Source of the DNA: Oscillospiraceae bacterium
Lineage (GTDB): Bacteria; Bacillota; Clostridia; Oscillospirales; Oscillospiraceae
Reading direction: 5' to 3'
DNA: 6,925 nucleotides
Assembly (NCBI GenBank): GCA_017480395.1
Contig: JAFVAS010000120.1
Span: 1 to 6,925, forward strand
Below the pieces are notes generated by a model, which did no database searches, had not been told where the DNA came from, and saw nothing but the letters and a program-made list of their open reading frames with translations. The translations under genes and the position numbers were made by a program. Below are positions 1 to 5,454 of the stretch, piece by piece (the first letter of the stretch is position 1; every line of letters starts with the position of its first letter).

Positions 1-795
1 GCAGCCCAGCTCCTCGGCGATGAGGGCGGCGGTGTCGAAATCGATGACGTCGGAGAGGGAGGCCATAAAGCCGTTCTTCATCAGGGTCTTGACCACCTCG
101 GCACCGGTCTTCTTCATGCGGCTGGCCAGCTCGCCCACGGCGATCTGGTCGGGAATCTGCACCTTGACCGGGGCCTTGCGGGCGATCTCCTGCTGGAGGC
201 GGCGCATCTGGCGGGCCTGCTCCTCCTGGCGGCGCTTGGCGGACTGGCGGGACTTCTGCTGCCGGTCGCGGCTGGCCTGCTTGATCTTCTGCTTGCCCTG
301 GCCCTGGCGCTGCATCCGCTCCGCCCGCTCGGGGGCCAGCTCCTCCAGGTGCTCATCATAGCGCCCCAGGTTGACGTCGGCGGCCTTGCGGGTATCCACC
401 ACCTTCTTCTGGGGGACGCGGGACTTGGGCGGCTCGACCACGGCGGCGGTGCCCTTGTTCCCGGCGGGGGCGGCCTTGGTCTCGGCACCGGCACTCTTGC
501 CCTCGGGGGCCTTCTTGCCCTGGGCGGGCTTGGCGCTCTCCTCCGCCTTGGGCTCCGGCTTGGCCTCCTTCTTCTCCCCGGGCTGCGCCCCCTCGGCGTA
601 GACCTCGGCCAGAGAGGCGATCTGGTTGTGCTGGGTCAGATACTCGAAGATCAGGCTCAGCTCCTGGTCGCTCAGGGCCTGCTGGGCGCTCTTCGGCGTG
701 GTGGCGTAATTGGTCAGGATCTCGGTGATCTCTTTATTGGTGCGGCCAAAGTCCTTGGCCACCTCCCGCACGCGATACTTGATTTCAATACTCAA
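1..795 (-). CDS. infB: Translation initiation factor IF-2, N-terminal part (runs off left edge)
   Basis: IF-2 is the GTPase that brings initiator fMet-tRNA to the 30S subunit and promotes subunit joining. Only the first 265 codons are present. Residues 1 to about 55 (SIEIKYRVREVAKDFGRTNK...) match the first IF2_N helical domain. Residues about 65-205 form a low-complexity Lys/Ala/Glu/Gln/Arg linker typical of IF-2. Residues 210-265 (VKVQIPDQIAVGELASRMKK...) are the conserved second IF2_N domain just before the G domain, which lies outside the window. The start is TTG at 795-793, with AGGAGG at 810-805 and a 9-nt spacer. The ATG at 802 in another frame stops after five codons. An internal GTG further in would remove the conserved N-terminal residues. 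It is the last visible gene of the rimP-nusA operon, 102 nt after ylxQ. The identity is very secure; the TTG start rests on spacing and on conservation of the N-terminus. Confidence 0.96.
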   Translation of the reverse strand, partial: MSIEIKYRVREVAKDFGRTNKEITEILTNYATTPKSAQQALSDQELSLIFEYLTQHNQIASLAEVYAEGAQPGEKKEAKPEPKAEESAKPAQGKKAPEGKSAGAETKAAPAGNKGTAAVVEPPKSRVPQKKVVDTRKAADVNLGRYDEHLEELAPERAERMQRQGQGKQKIKQASRDRQQKSRQSAKRRQEEQARQMRRLQQEIARKAPVKVQIPDQIAVGELASRMKKTGAEVVKTLMKNGFMASLSDVIDFDTAALIAEELGC

Positions 796-804
796 AACTC
801 ATTA

Positions 805-810
805 CCTCCT
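805..810 (-). promoter_or_regulatory. infB Shine-Dalgarno site that decides a TTG start
   Basis: A perfect AGGAGG lies 9 nt before TTG (795) but only 2 nt before an out-of-frame ATG (802-800). That ATG opens a five-codon ORF ending at 785. The spacing favours TTG as the infB start. Confidence 0.8.
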
Positions 811-823
811 TGTGATGAGGCTC

Positions 824-875
824 GTGCCAATGGGAAAACCCACGCGGGCTTCCCGTTGCGCTTTCCCATTGGCAC
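824..875 (-). repeat. Perfect 14-bp inverted repeat (stem-loop) in the ylxQ-infB gap
   Basis: The arms at 824-837 and 862-875 (GTGCCAATGGGAAA and its exact complement) enclose a 24-nt loop. The loop can itself form a small CGGG-AAG-CCCG hairpin. On the transcribed (minus) strand there is no T-run after it, so it does not look like an intrinsic terminator. It ends 13 nt before the infB ribosome site and does not cover that site. It could be an RNA processing or stability element, a translational control element, or a copy of a dispersed palindromic repeat. The sequence alone does not decide between these. Confidence 0.85.
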
Positions 876-897
876 AAACGATATAACGGACGCACAC

Positions 898-1308
898 TCA
901 TTGTTTTCGCTTGGATTTCCTGCCGTGGCGGAGGGTGTCCGCCTTGCGGCGCCGGGCCTTCTCCTGTCGCTGGGCCAATTCCCGACTGACCTCGGCCAGC
1001 CCGGGCTCCTCCTGGGCGAGCCTGGCGGCGATGGCAGAGGCAAAGCTCAGATCGGTCACCGCCAATGCCGCGGCGGAGGCAAAGCCCACCGCGCCGCCCA
1101 GGGCGGCCCGATCGGCCGGTGTTTCGATGACGGGCAGCTTCTCGCCCTCCAGCCTACGGACGCGCTCCGCTGTGCTCTCCCCGGCGTCCCGGGCGAGCAG
1201 GATGAGCCTTGCCCGGTGGCTCAGGGCCGCCTCCCGCAGGGCGTCCTCCCCGATCTCCACCTTGCCCGCCTTCCGGGCCATACCCAGAAGGGAGAGCCAG
1301 GGGCTCAC
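898..1308 (-). CDS. ylxQ: YlxQ-type L7Ae/L30e-like RNA-binding protein
   Basis: A small RNA-binding protein of the ribosomal L7Ae/L30e/S12e family, encoded in Firmicutes between rnpM and infB. Members bind kink-turn RNA; the cellular role of YlxQ is not settled. The 136-residue product shows the family core in order: WLSLLGMARKAGKVEIGEDA (residues 4-23), RARLILLARDAGEST (32-46) and ALAVTDLSFASAI (81-93). The start is GTG at 1308-1306, overlapping the rnpM stop in GTGA. GGAGG at 1320-1316, inside the end of rnpM, gives a 7-nt spacer, so the two are probably translationally coupled. The frame stays open upstream without a start codon suited to the family. The core is about 100 residues, as in usual YlxQ; a further tail of about 36 residues (about 100-136) ends in a very basic stretch (KARRRK...RHGRKSKRKQ). 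This extension may add RNA affinity (inference). Confidence 0.9.
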   Translation of the reverse strand: MSPWLSLLGMARKAGKVEIGEDALREAALSHRARLILLARDAGESTAERVRRLEGEKLPVIETPADRAALGGAVGFASAAALAVTDLSFASAIAARLAQEEPGLAEVSRELAQRQEKARRRKADTLRHGRKSKRKQ

Positions 1309-1583
1309 GGCCGGGCCTCCGGCGGCGGCTGCATCTGCGCCTCCAGGGCCTGCCACACCTCGTCGGAGATCTGGCAGGAGAAGGCCCGCTCCAGCGCCCG
1401 GGCCTTCCGGGCCTTCTTCAGGCAGTCCGGGTTCGGGCAGACATAGGCCCCCCGGCCGGGCTTTCTCCCCTGAAAGTCCAGGGAGACCTCCCCCTCCGGC
1501 GACCTGACCGCCCGGATCAGCTCCCGCTTGGGCTTCATCTCCCGGCACCCCAGGCATTGGCGCAGCGGAATTTTCTTTGGCAT
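1305..1583 (-). CDS. rnpM: RNase P modulator RnpM (YlxR family, DUF448)
   Basis: A 92-residue YlxR-family protein. In Bacillus subtilis this family (now RnpM) binds the RNase P RNA and modulates its activity; before that it was an uncharacterised nusA-operon protein. Visible family features are RQCLGCREMKPKRELIR (residues 8-24) and GRGAYVCPNPDCLKKARK (43-60). Cysteines C10, C13, C49 and C54 are placed as a possible metal or structural set. The basic face fits RNA binding. The start is ATG at 1583, with GGAGG at 1595-1591 and a 7-nt spacer. An upstream extension of the frame has no comparable ribosome site and would overlap nusA. It lies 37 nt after nusA and overlaps the start of ylxQ by 4 nt. 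Confidence 0.95.
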   Translation of the reverse strand: MPKKIPLRQCLGCREMKPKRELIRAVRSPEGEVSLDFQGRKPGRGAYVCPNPDCLKKARKARALERAFSCQISDEVWQALEAQMQPPPEARP

Positions 1584-1620
1584 GGAGACACCTCCCCGTC
1601 CAATGCGTTTTGCTTGCTCC

Positions 1621-2808
1621 TTACTCCCCGTCCTCGGCGGGGATGTCCTCCTCGAAGTCCTCCTCAAACGCCTCCTCGAAGACGTCGTCCTCCAGGGGCG
1701 CATCCTCCTCGTCGGCGGCGGACTCGGGCTTGATATCGATCTTGAAGCCGGTCAGCTTGGCGGCCAGGCGGGCGTTCTGCCCCTCCTTGCCGATGGCCAG
1801 ACTCAGCTGGTCATCGGGGACGACCACCCGGCAGCTCTTGCTCTCGCCGTCCAACACCTCGACGCTGATGACGTCGGCGGGGGCCAGGGCGGCGGCCACA
1901 TACTCGGAGGGATCCTCGCTGTACTTGATGATGTCCACCTTTTCGCCGCCCAGCTCCTCCACGATGGTGTTCACCCGGGCACCCCGGGTGCCGACGCAGG
2001 CCCCGATGGGATCCACCGCCGGGTCGTTGGACCAGACGGCCATCTTGGTGCGGCTGCCCGCCTCCCGGGCGATGGAGCGGATCTCCACCACGCCGTCAAA
2101 AATCTCGGGCACCTCCATCTCAAACAGGCGGCGCACCAGACCGAAGTGGGTGCGGGAGATCACCACCTGGGTGCCCCGGGTGGTGGAGCGGACATCCACC
2201 ACATAGACCTTGATGCGCTCGCCCACATGGTAGCTCTCGCCCTTCACCTGCTCCGAGGCGGTCAGCAGGGCCTCGGTGGCCTCCCCGTTGGCGGTCAGCC
2301 GGACATAGAGCGCGCCGGAGCGGTCGTCAATGCGGTTGACCACGCCGGAGAGCAGCTCCTGGGTCTTGCCGGAGAAGGCGTCAAAGACCTTGTTGCGCTC
2401 CGCCTCCCGGATGCCCTGGATGATGACCTGGCGGGCCTGCTGGGCGGCGATACGGCCAAAGTTCCTGGTGCGCACCTCGCTGGACACCACGTCGCCCAGC
2501 TGGACGGCGGGCAGCTTGGCGCGGGCCTCCTCCAGAGAGATCTCGGTGTAGGGGTTATCCACCACCTCCACCACGTCCCGCCGGACGAGCATGCGCACGG
2601 TGCCCTTCTCCTCGTCCACCAGCACGACCACGTTGTCCCCAACGCCCTCGTGCTCCTTCTTGTAGACGTCCACCAGGGCCTTGGTGATCCGCTCCAGCAT
2701 ATAGTCCTTCTTGATGCCCCGCTCCCGCTCCAGCTGATCCAGCGCGAGGAAAAATTCGCGGTTGTCCTGCTCCTGGGTGTTGTCCGTCTTCTTTGTCTTC
2801 TTAGCCAT
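1621..2808 (-). CDS. nusA: Transcription termination/antitermination factor NusA
   Basis: NusA binds RNA polymerase near the RNA exit channel, stimulates pausing and intrinsic termination, and takes part in antitermination complexes. The 395-residue protein has the full layout. An N-terminal RNAP-binding domain spans about 15-145 (REFFLALDQLERERGIKKD...). An S1 domain spans about 150-218 (LLSGVVNRIDDRSGALYVRL). KH1 spans about 230-300 with a GTRG loop at 273-276 (DPIGACVGTRGARV). KH2 spans about 303-360 with GKEG at 340-343 (LSLAIGKEGQNARLAAKLTG). Last comes an acidic Glu/Asp tail (362-395). The proteobacterial C-terminal AR repeats are absent, as is normal in Firmicutes. The start is ATG at 2808 with GAGGAG at 2824-2819 directly after the rimP stop, 18 nt away. 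It is the key gene of the operon and a plausible agent of the terminator in the rimP leader. Confidence 0.99.
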   Translation of the reverse strand: MAKKTKKTDNTQEQDNREFFLALDQLERERGIKKDYMLERITKALVDVYKKEHEGVGDNVVVLVDEEKGTVRMLVRRDVVEVVDNPYTEISLEEARAKLPAVQLGDVVSSEVRTRNFGRIAAQQARQVIIQGIREAERNKVFDAFSGKTQELLSGVVNRIDDRSGALYVRLTANGEATEALLTASEQVKGESYHVGERIKVYVVDVRSTTRGTQVVISRTHFGLVRRLFEMEVPEIFDGVVEIRSIAREAGSRTKMAVWSNDPAVDPIGACVGTRGARVNTIVEELGGEKVDIIKYSEDPSEYVAAALAPADVISVEVLDGESKSCRVVVPDDQLSLAIGKEGQNARLAAKLTGFKIDIKPESAADEEDAPLEDDVFEEAFEEDFEEDIPAEDGE

Positions 2809-2826
2809 TTTGGATACACTCCTCGA

Positions 2827-3282
2827 TTAAAACGTGACGTGGAGCCGCACCAGGGCGATCTCCTTCTTTTCAAACGTGAGGTCGGTGCCGTGGTCGTCGA
2901 TGGTGACGTCTCCACCATTGTATTCCCGCAGGACGCCGCTATACTCCTTGCGGCCATCCCGGGGGCGGTAGAGCTTCACATCCACCTCGGCGCCCAGAAA
3001 GGCGGCGAAATGCTCCGGCTTGCGCAGGGGGCGATCCGCCCCGGCGGAGCCCACCTCCAGCACATAGCTGCCCTCGATGGGATCGACCTCGTCCAGCGCG
3101 TCGCTGAGGGGGCGGGAAACCGCCTCGCACTGGTTGATGTTCACCCCGCCCGGGGCGTCGATCAGCACCCGCAGATACCAGGTGCCCGCCTCCCGGACGT
3201 ACTCCACGTCCCAGAGCGTGCAGCCCGCCGCCTCCACAAAGGGCAGGGCCATCTCGGCGCACAGCTCGGTCACTTTTTTCAT
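2827..3282 (-). CDS. rimP: Ribosome maturation factor RimP
   Basis: RimP (formerly YlxS/YhbC) assists assembly of the 30S subunit in the cytoplasm. The 151-residue product has the N-terminal alpha/beta domain (residues 1 to about 82). In it, VEYVREAGTWYLRVLID and the conserved NINQCEAVSRPLSDALDE stretch are clear. It is followed by the linker GADRPLRKPEHF and an Sm-like C-terminal beta domain (DVKLYRPRDGRKEYSGVL...FEKKEIALVRLHV). The length is typical. The start is ATG at 3282; the ribosome site is only moderate (GGCGG at 3296-3292 or GGTGG at 3293-3289). The start overlaps the stop of a 24-codon leader ORF in ATGA. It is the first known gene of the operon, about 85 nt after the predicted transcription start. 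Confidence 0.97.
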   Translation of the reverse strand: MKKVTELCAEMALPFVEAAGCTLWDVEYVREAGTWYLRVLIDAPGGVNINQCEAVSRPLSDALDEVDPIEGSYVLEVGSAGADRPLRKPEHFAAFLGAEVDVKLYRPRDGRKEYSGVLREYNGGDVTIDDHGTDLTFEKKEIALVRLHVTF

Positions 3283-3353
3283 TGCGATCCACCGCCTTTT
3301 TGTCCGTCTGCTTTGTCCAGAAAAAAGAGCGGAGCCGCAAGCTCCACTCTCAT
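3279..3353 (-). CDS. Possible 24-codon leader ORF ahead of rimP
   Basis: An ATG at 3353-3351 opens a 24-codon frame (MRVELAAPLFFLDKADGQKG...) that runs through the leader terminator hairpin and its T-run. It stops at 3281-3279 in an ATGA overlap with the rimP start. This layout would couple its translation to rimP, and a ribosome on it would disturb the hairpin. No good ribosome site precedes the ATG, and the ORF may be fortuitous. Its amino-acid content shows no run of rare or single codons of the kind used by classic amino-acid attenuators. Confidence 0.25.
   Translation of the reverse strand: MRVELAAPLFFLDKADGQKGGGSQ
3320..3350 (-). terminator. Intrinsic terminator in the rimP-nusA leader (candidate attenuator)
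   Basis: On the minus strand, AGAGTGGAGC (3350-3341) pairs with GCTCCGCTCT (3335-3326) with one T-G wobble and a 5-nt loop (TTGCG), directly followed by a T-run at 3325-3321. It lies about 16 nt after the predicted transcription start and before rimP. It would therefore end most transcripts early unless read through. It also serves as the only visible terminator for the upstream thioesterase gene. In B. subtilis, nusA is reported to be autoregulated by NusA-stimulated termination in its 5' UTR; the same role here is inference. Confidence 0.85.
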
Positions 3354-3372
3354 GCCTAACCTATCATCGGGT

Positions 3373-3401
3373 ATCATACCACGTTTCTTCGCGGATTGCA
3401 A
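3373..3401 (-). promoter_or_regulatory. Sigma-A promoter of the rimP-nusA-infB operon
   Basis: A TTGCAA -35 (3401-3396) is separated by exactly 17 nt from a TATGAT -10 (3378-3373). The predicted transcription start is at about 3365-3368, giving a 5' UTR of about 85 nt that contains the terminator. The -35 is only 8 nt after the end of the thioesterase frame. Confidence 0.85.
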
Positions 3402-3409
3402 GGTTTTTT

Positions 3410-3882
3410 TCACGACTGCTCCGTCTCCCCCGGCTCCTGCGGGGGCAGAACCGCCTGGCCCGCCGCCGCGCCGGTGGCAAACAGATGGAACTGGCCGGTG
3501 GCCTGGAGGGTTCCGTCCTCCCCGAAGCACTTCCCCTCGTAGACCAGGACATTCCTGCCGATGCGCACCGCCTTCACCTCGCAGCGCACCGTCTCCCCCA
3601 GCCGGGCGGAGCGGAGATAGCTGATGTTGGCGTCCACCGTCACCGCGGCCCGGCCGGTGCACCCGCCGCCATCCCCGTCAGCTGATCCATCAGGGTGTAG
3701 TAGACCCCACCATGGAGGATGCCCAGGGGGTTGCAGTTGTCCCGGGTGGCCGTCACATAGCCGACGCCGCCCTCCACGCTCAGCTCAGTATACCGGTTCC
3801 CCACCTTGCTGCTGAAATAGCCCGGCTTGCCGCTGCGCTCCAACATCAGGTCAGCCAGGCGCTGCATTTCTGTCTCAGTCAT
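3410..3882 (-). pseudogene. PaaI-type hotdog thioesterase, split by a frameshift
   Basis: Two adjacent frames together make one hotdog-fold thioesterase of the PaaI/YdiI type, which hydrolyses acyl- or aryl-CoA thioesters. The first part (3882 to about 3661, 74 codons) has the signature HGGVYYTLMDQLTGMAA, with H57-G58-G59 and the likely catalytic acid D66. The second part (about 3658-3413, 82 codons) continues as TGRAAVTVDANISYLRSARLGE, the usual next strand. The first frame stops at 3642-3640. Joining them needs a one-base change near 3655-3670, giving about 157 residues, normal for the family. No canonical -1 slippery heptamer is visible. It is therefore either a real inactivating indel or a sequencing error in GC-rich sequence. 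The start is ATG at 3882, with GGAGG at 3895-3891 and an 8-nt spacer. Without the correction, the product would lack half of the hotdog fold. The substrate cannot be told. Confidence 0.8.
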
Positions 3883-3909
3883 CGATCCGTCCTCCGTCCG
3901 CAATCAGAT

Positions 3910-3925
3910 TATAATATGTATTATA
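3910..3925. repeat. 16-bp palindrome with TATAAT on both strands
   Basis: TATAATA-TG-TATTATA is a perfect inverted repeat with 7-bp arms. It contains the thioesterase -10 on the minus strand and a second TATAAT (3910-3915) on the plus strand, facing the gene at 4011. It could be a symmetric bidirectional -10 region or an operator over the promoter. No good plus-strand -35 is seen at the right distance. Confidence 0.6.
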
Positions 3926-3948
3926 GCAGACCCTCCTCCGTATTGCAA
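3920..3948 (-). promoter_or_regulatory. Sigma-A promoter of the thioesterase gene
   Basis: A TTGCAA -35 (3948-3943) lies exactly 17 nt from a consensus TATAAT -10 (3925-3920). It has the same -35 hexamer and spacing as the rimP promoter. The predicted start at about 3913 gives a UTR of about 30 nt before the ATG at 3882. Read-through of the next terminator would also feed the rimP operon. Confidence 0.85.
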
Positions 3949-4010
3949 TCGCACGCCGGACAGGCAGAGAACATAGAATGAATATATCCCATCTTGAAGG
4001 AGGAGCGATC

Positions 4011-4490
4011 ATGGTGATTGAACCCACCGTCCCCGAGTTTGCCCGCGTCTGGCAGCGGGTGCAGGCAACCGGGCAGCCAACCGAGGCCGACGAAACACCC
4101 ACGCCCGAAGAGTCAGATGCCAGATCTGAGCCCGCTGTGCCGATGCAGGAGCTGCTCCAGCGGGAGGCGGCGCTGCGCCGGGGGTACCAGGTCCTGGGCC
4201 TGGGGCAATGCGTCCGGGCCAGTCAACGGCGCACCCGCCATCTCTCCTGCGCCTGCTTCCTGCTCACCGGCGCTCGGCCGGAGCCTGGGCCTGAGGGAGA
4301 GCGGCCGGCCTTTTCCGCCCGCGCGGAGGGCCTGCGCAGCCAGTTCTTCGCCGAGGGGGAGCTGGCCCAGCGCTACCGCGCCTGCGCCGAGAGCTGTCCC
4401 GATCCCGACGTGGCGGAGCTGTTCCAGGAGCTGGCCCTCTCCTGCCAGTCCTCCCGCCGCGCACTGATCCAGCTGCTCACCCAGACGTGA
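4011..4490 (+). CDS. Hypothetical protein, possibly a degenerate ferritin-like protein
   Basis: A 159-residue protein without certain identity. The start is ATG at 4011, with AAGGAGG at 3997-4003 and a 7-nt spacer; an in-frame ATG at 3978 lacks a ribosome site. Residues 1-45 are a Pro/Glu/Thr-rich, probably disordered lead. Residues 46-86 and 100-157 look helical. The pattern (helix, xxHLSCACFLLTG turn, long linker, helix pair ending in ELFQELALSCQSSRRALIQLL) recalls small ferritin-like/rubrerythrin-like proteins of Oscillospiraceae, in which helices 2 and 4 carry ExxH ligands. Here the first motif keeps only a His (H77) and the second has Ser/Cys/Arg in place of Glu and His. A di-iron site therefore seems lost. 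It has six cysteines (67, 80, 82, 125, 129, 145). No signal peptide or membrane segment is seen. It diverges from the thioesterase gene and converges on the SDR gene. The family assignment is from memory of pattern only. Confidence 0.75.
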   Translation: MVIEPTVPEFARVWQRVQATGQPTEADETPTPEESDARSEPAVPMQELLQREAALRRGYQVLGLGQCVRASQRRTRHLSCACFLLTGARPEPGPEGERPAFSARAEGLRSQFFAEGELAQRYRACAESCPDPDVAELFQELALSCQSSRRALIQLLTQT

Positions 4491-4509
4491 CGCGCCCCGG
4501 CGCAGGCGC

Positions 4510-4549
4510 AAAAACCCCCGGAAGCCGGAGGGGGACCGACTTCCGGGGG
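4510..4549 (-). terminator. Intrinsic terminator of the SDR gene
   Basis: Perfect 10-bp arms CTTCCGGGGG/CCCCCGGAAG (4549-4540 with 4524-4515) enclose a 15-nt loop, followed on the minus strand by T5 at 4514-4510. It starts 34 nt after the SDR stop. On the plus strand no T-run follows, so it would be a poor terminator for the convergent gene at 4011, although it may block that transcript. Confidence 0.85.
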
Positions 4550-4583
4550 CGAGAGGCTGAATCAGGCAGCGCGCTCGGAGAGA

Positions 4584-5369
4584 TTACACGCAGGTGTAAC
4601 CGCCGTCAACGGCGATGGCCTGGCCGGTGACATAGCTGGACTCCTCGGCGGCCAGGAAGATGGCGGCGGAGTTCAGCTCACCCTGCTGACCATAGCGCTT
4701 CATGGGAACGCTGCTGTTGGCGAAGGCCTGGAAATACTCGGTGTCCAGGGTGGCGGTGGTCAGCTCGGTGTAGAAATAGCCCGGGCAGATCGCGTTCACG
4801 GTGATGCCGGTGGGAGCCAGCTCGGCGGCGGCACCGCGGGTGAAGTTGACAACGGCACCCTTGGAGGCGTGATAGGCGATGGTGGGCAGGGCGGTGTTGC
4901 CGACCAGGCCATAGATGGAGGCGATGTTGATCACGCGGCCATAGGTCTGCTTGCCGGCGGCCATGCCGTCCTGCATGAACTTGGCGGCCTTCTTGGTCAT
5001 GGTGAAGACGGAGGACAGATCCAGGTTCATGGTGAAGTCCCAGTCATCTCTCTTGAAGTCGACCAGGGGGGTGCCGGTGCCCTTCTCGCCGCCGGCGCAG
5101 TTCACAATGGCCTCCAGGTGGCCGAACTTCTCGGCGACCTGGGCAAAGGCGGCGTCGATGGAGGCCTCGTCGGTGACATCGCAGGCGATGGGCAGCACTT
5201 CCACGCCATACTTCTTGCTCCACTCCTTGGCGCTCTCCTCAAGGCGCTCCACGCGGCGGGCGAGCAGCACCAGGTTGGCACCCACAGAGGCGAAGCCCTC
5301 GGCCATCTGCTTGCCCAGGCCAGAGGAAGCGCCGGTCACGGCGACGACTTTTCCGGTGTAATTGAACAT
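4584..5369 (-). CDS. Classical short-chain dehydrogenase/reductase (SDR)
   Basis: A complete 261-residue NAD(P)-dependent oxidoreductase with a Rossmann fold. It has the cofactor glycine motif TGASSGLG (residues 12-19) and the D64-V65 adenine contact. Also present are NCAGG (90-94), a variant of the usual NNAG, then N115 (MNLDLSSVF), catalytic S151 (NIASIYG), and Y166 and K170 in YHASKG. The C-terminus has VTGQAIAVDGGYT. Arginines 38-39 right after strand 2 (LLARRVERLEE) favour NADP(H) over NAD(H) (inference). The pattern is close to gluconate 5-dehydrogenase-like and 3-oxoacyl-ACP reductase-like SDRs; hydroxysteroid dehydrogenases share it too, so the substrate is open. The start is ATG at 5369, with AAGGAGG at 5384-5378 and an 8-nt spacer; the longer upstream frame would begin within the leader. 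It stands alone with its own promoter and terminator. The strong ribosome site suggests good expression. Confidence 0.95.
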   Translation of the reverse strand: MFNYTGKVVAVTGASSGLGKQMAEGFASVGANLVLLARRVERLEESAKEWSKKYGVEVLPIACDVTDEASIDAAFAQVAEKFGHLEAIVNCAGGEKGTGTPLVDFKRDDWDFTMNLDLSSVFTMTKKAAKFMQDGMAAGKQTYGRVINIASIYGLVGNTALPTIAYHASKGAVVNFTRGAAAELAPTGITVNAICPGYFYTELTTATLDTEYFQAFANSSVPMKRYGQQGELNSAAIFLAAEESSYVTGQAIAVDGGYTCV

Positions 5370-5454
5370 GATAAGTTCCTCCTTAAAATATATTTGGTGT
5401 TTGAAGCCTGTGTCTTTCTGAAAGGGTATCATCAGCTTTCCCTTTTGTGATGCC

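Noticed and set aside
824..875. Stem-loop before infB read as an intrinsic terminator
   Set aside because: No T-run follows on the minus strand (GAGCCTCATC follows), and infB is expected to be transcribed with the operon.
792..1043. 83-residue minus-strand frame through the ylxQ end and the stem-loop
   Set aside because: It lies out of frame inside ylxQ and owes its lower half to the inverted repeat. Its stop also sits in the infB start, but no family or ribosome site supports it.
349..1446. 365-residue plus-strand open frame opposite infB and ylxQ
   Set aside because: Antisense to infB, ylxQ and part of rnpM; low-complexity Gly/Leu translation with no domain and no ribosome site seen.
1528..3624. 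698-residue plus-strand open frame across nusA and rimP
   Set aside because: It is antisense to nusA, rnpM and rimP, which have clear family motifs. Its composition (Gly/Leu/His/Asp-rich) is the usual reverse-frame shadow in GC-rich DNA.
3640..3675. Programmed -1 frameshift in the thioesterase
   Set aside because: No X-XXY-YYZ slippery heptamer in frame and no conserved precedent for this family; a one-base indel is simpler.
4113..4511. 132-residue minus-strand frame opposite the gene at 4011
   Set aside because: No ribosome site or recognisable family. The plus-strand frame has a perfect AAGGAGG at 7 nt, which decides the strand.
4869..5450. 193-residue plus-strand frame opposite the SDR gene
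   Set aside because: Complement of the SDR coding sequence, whose catalytic motifs are complete; no independent support.
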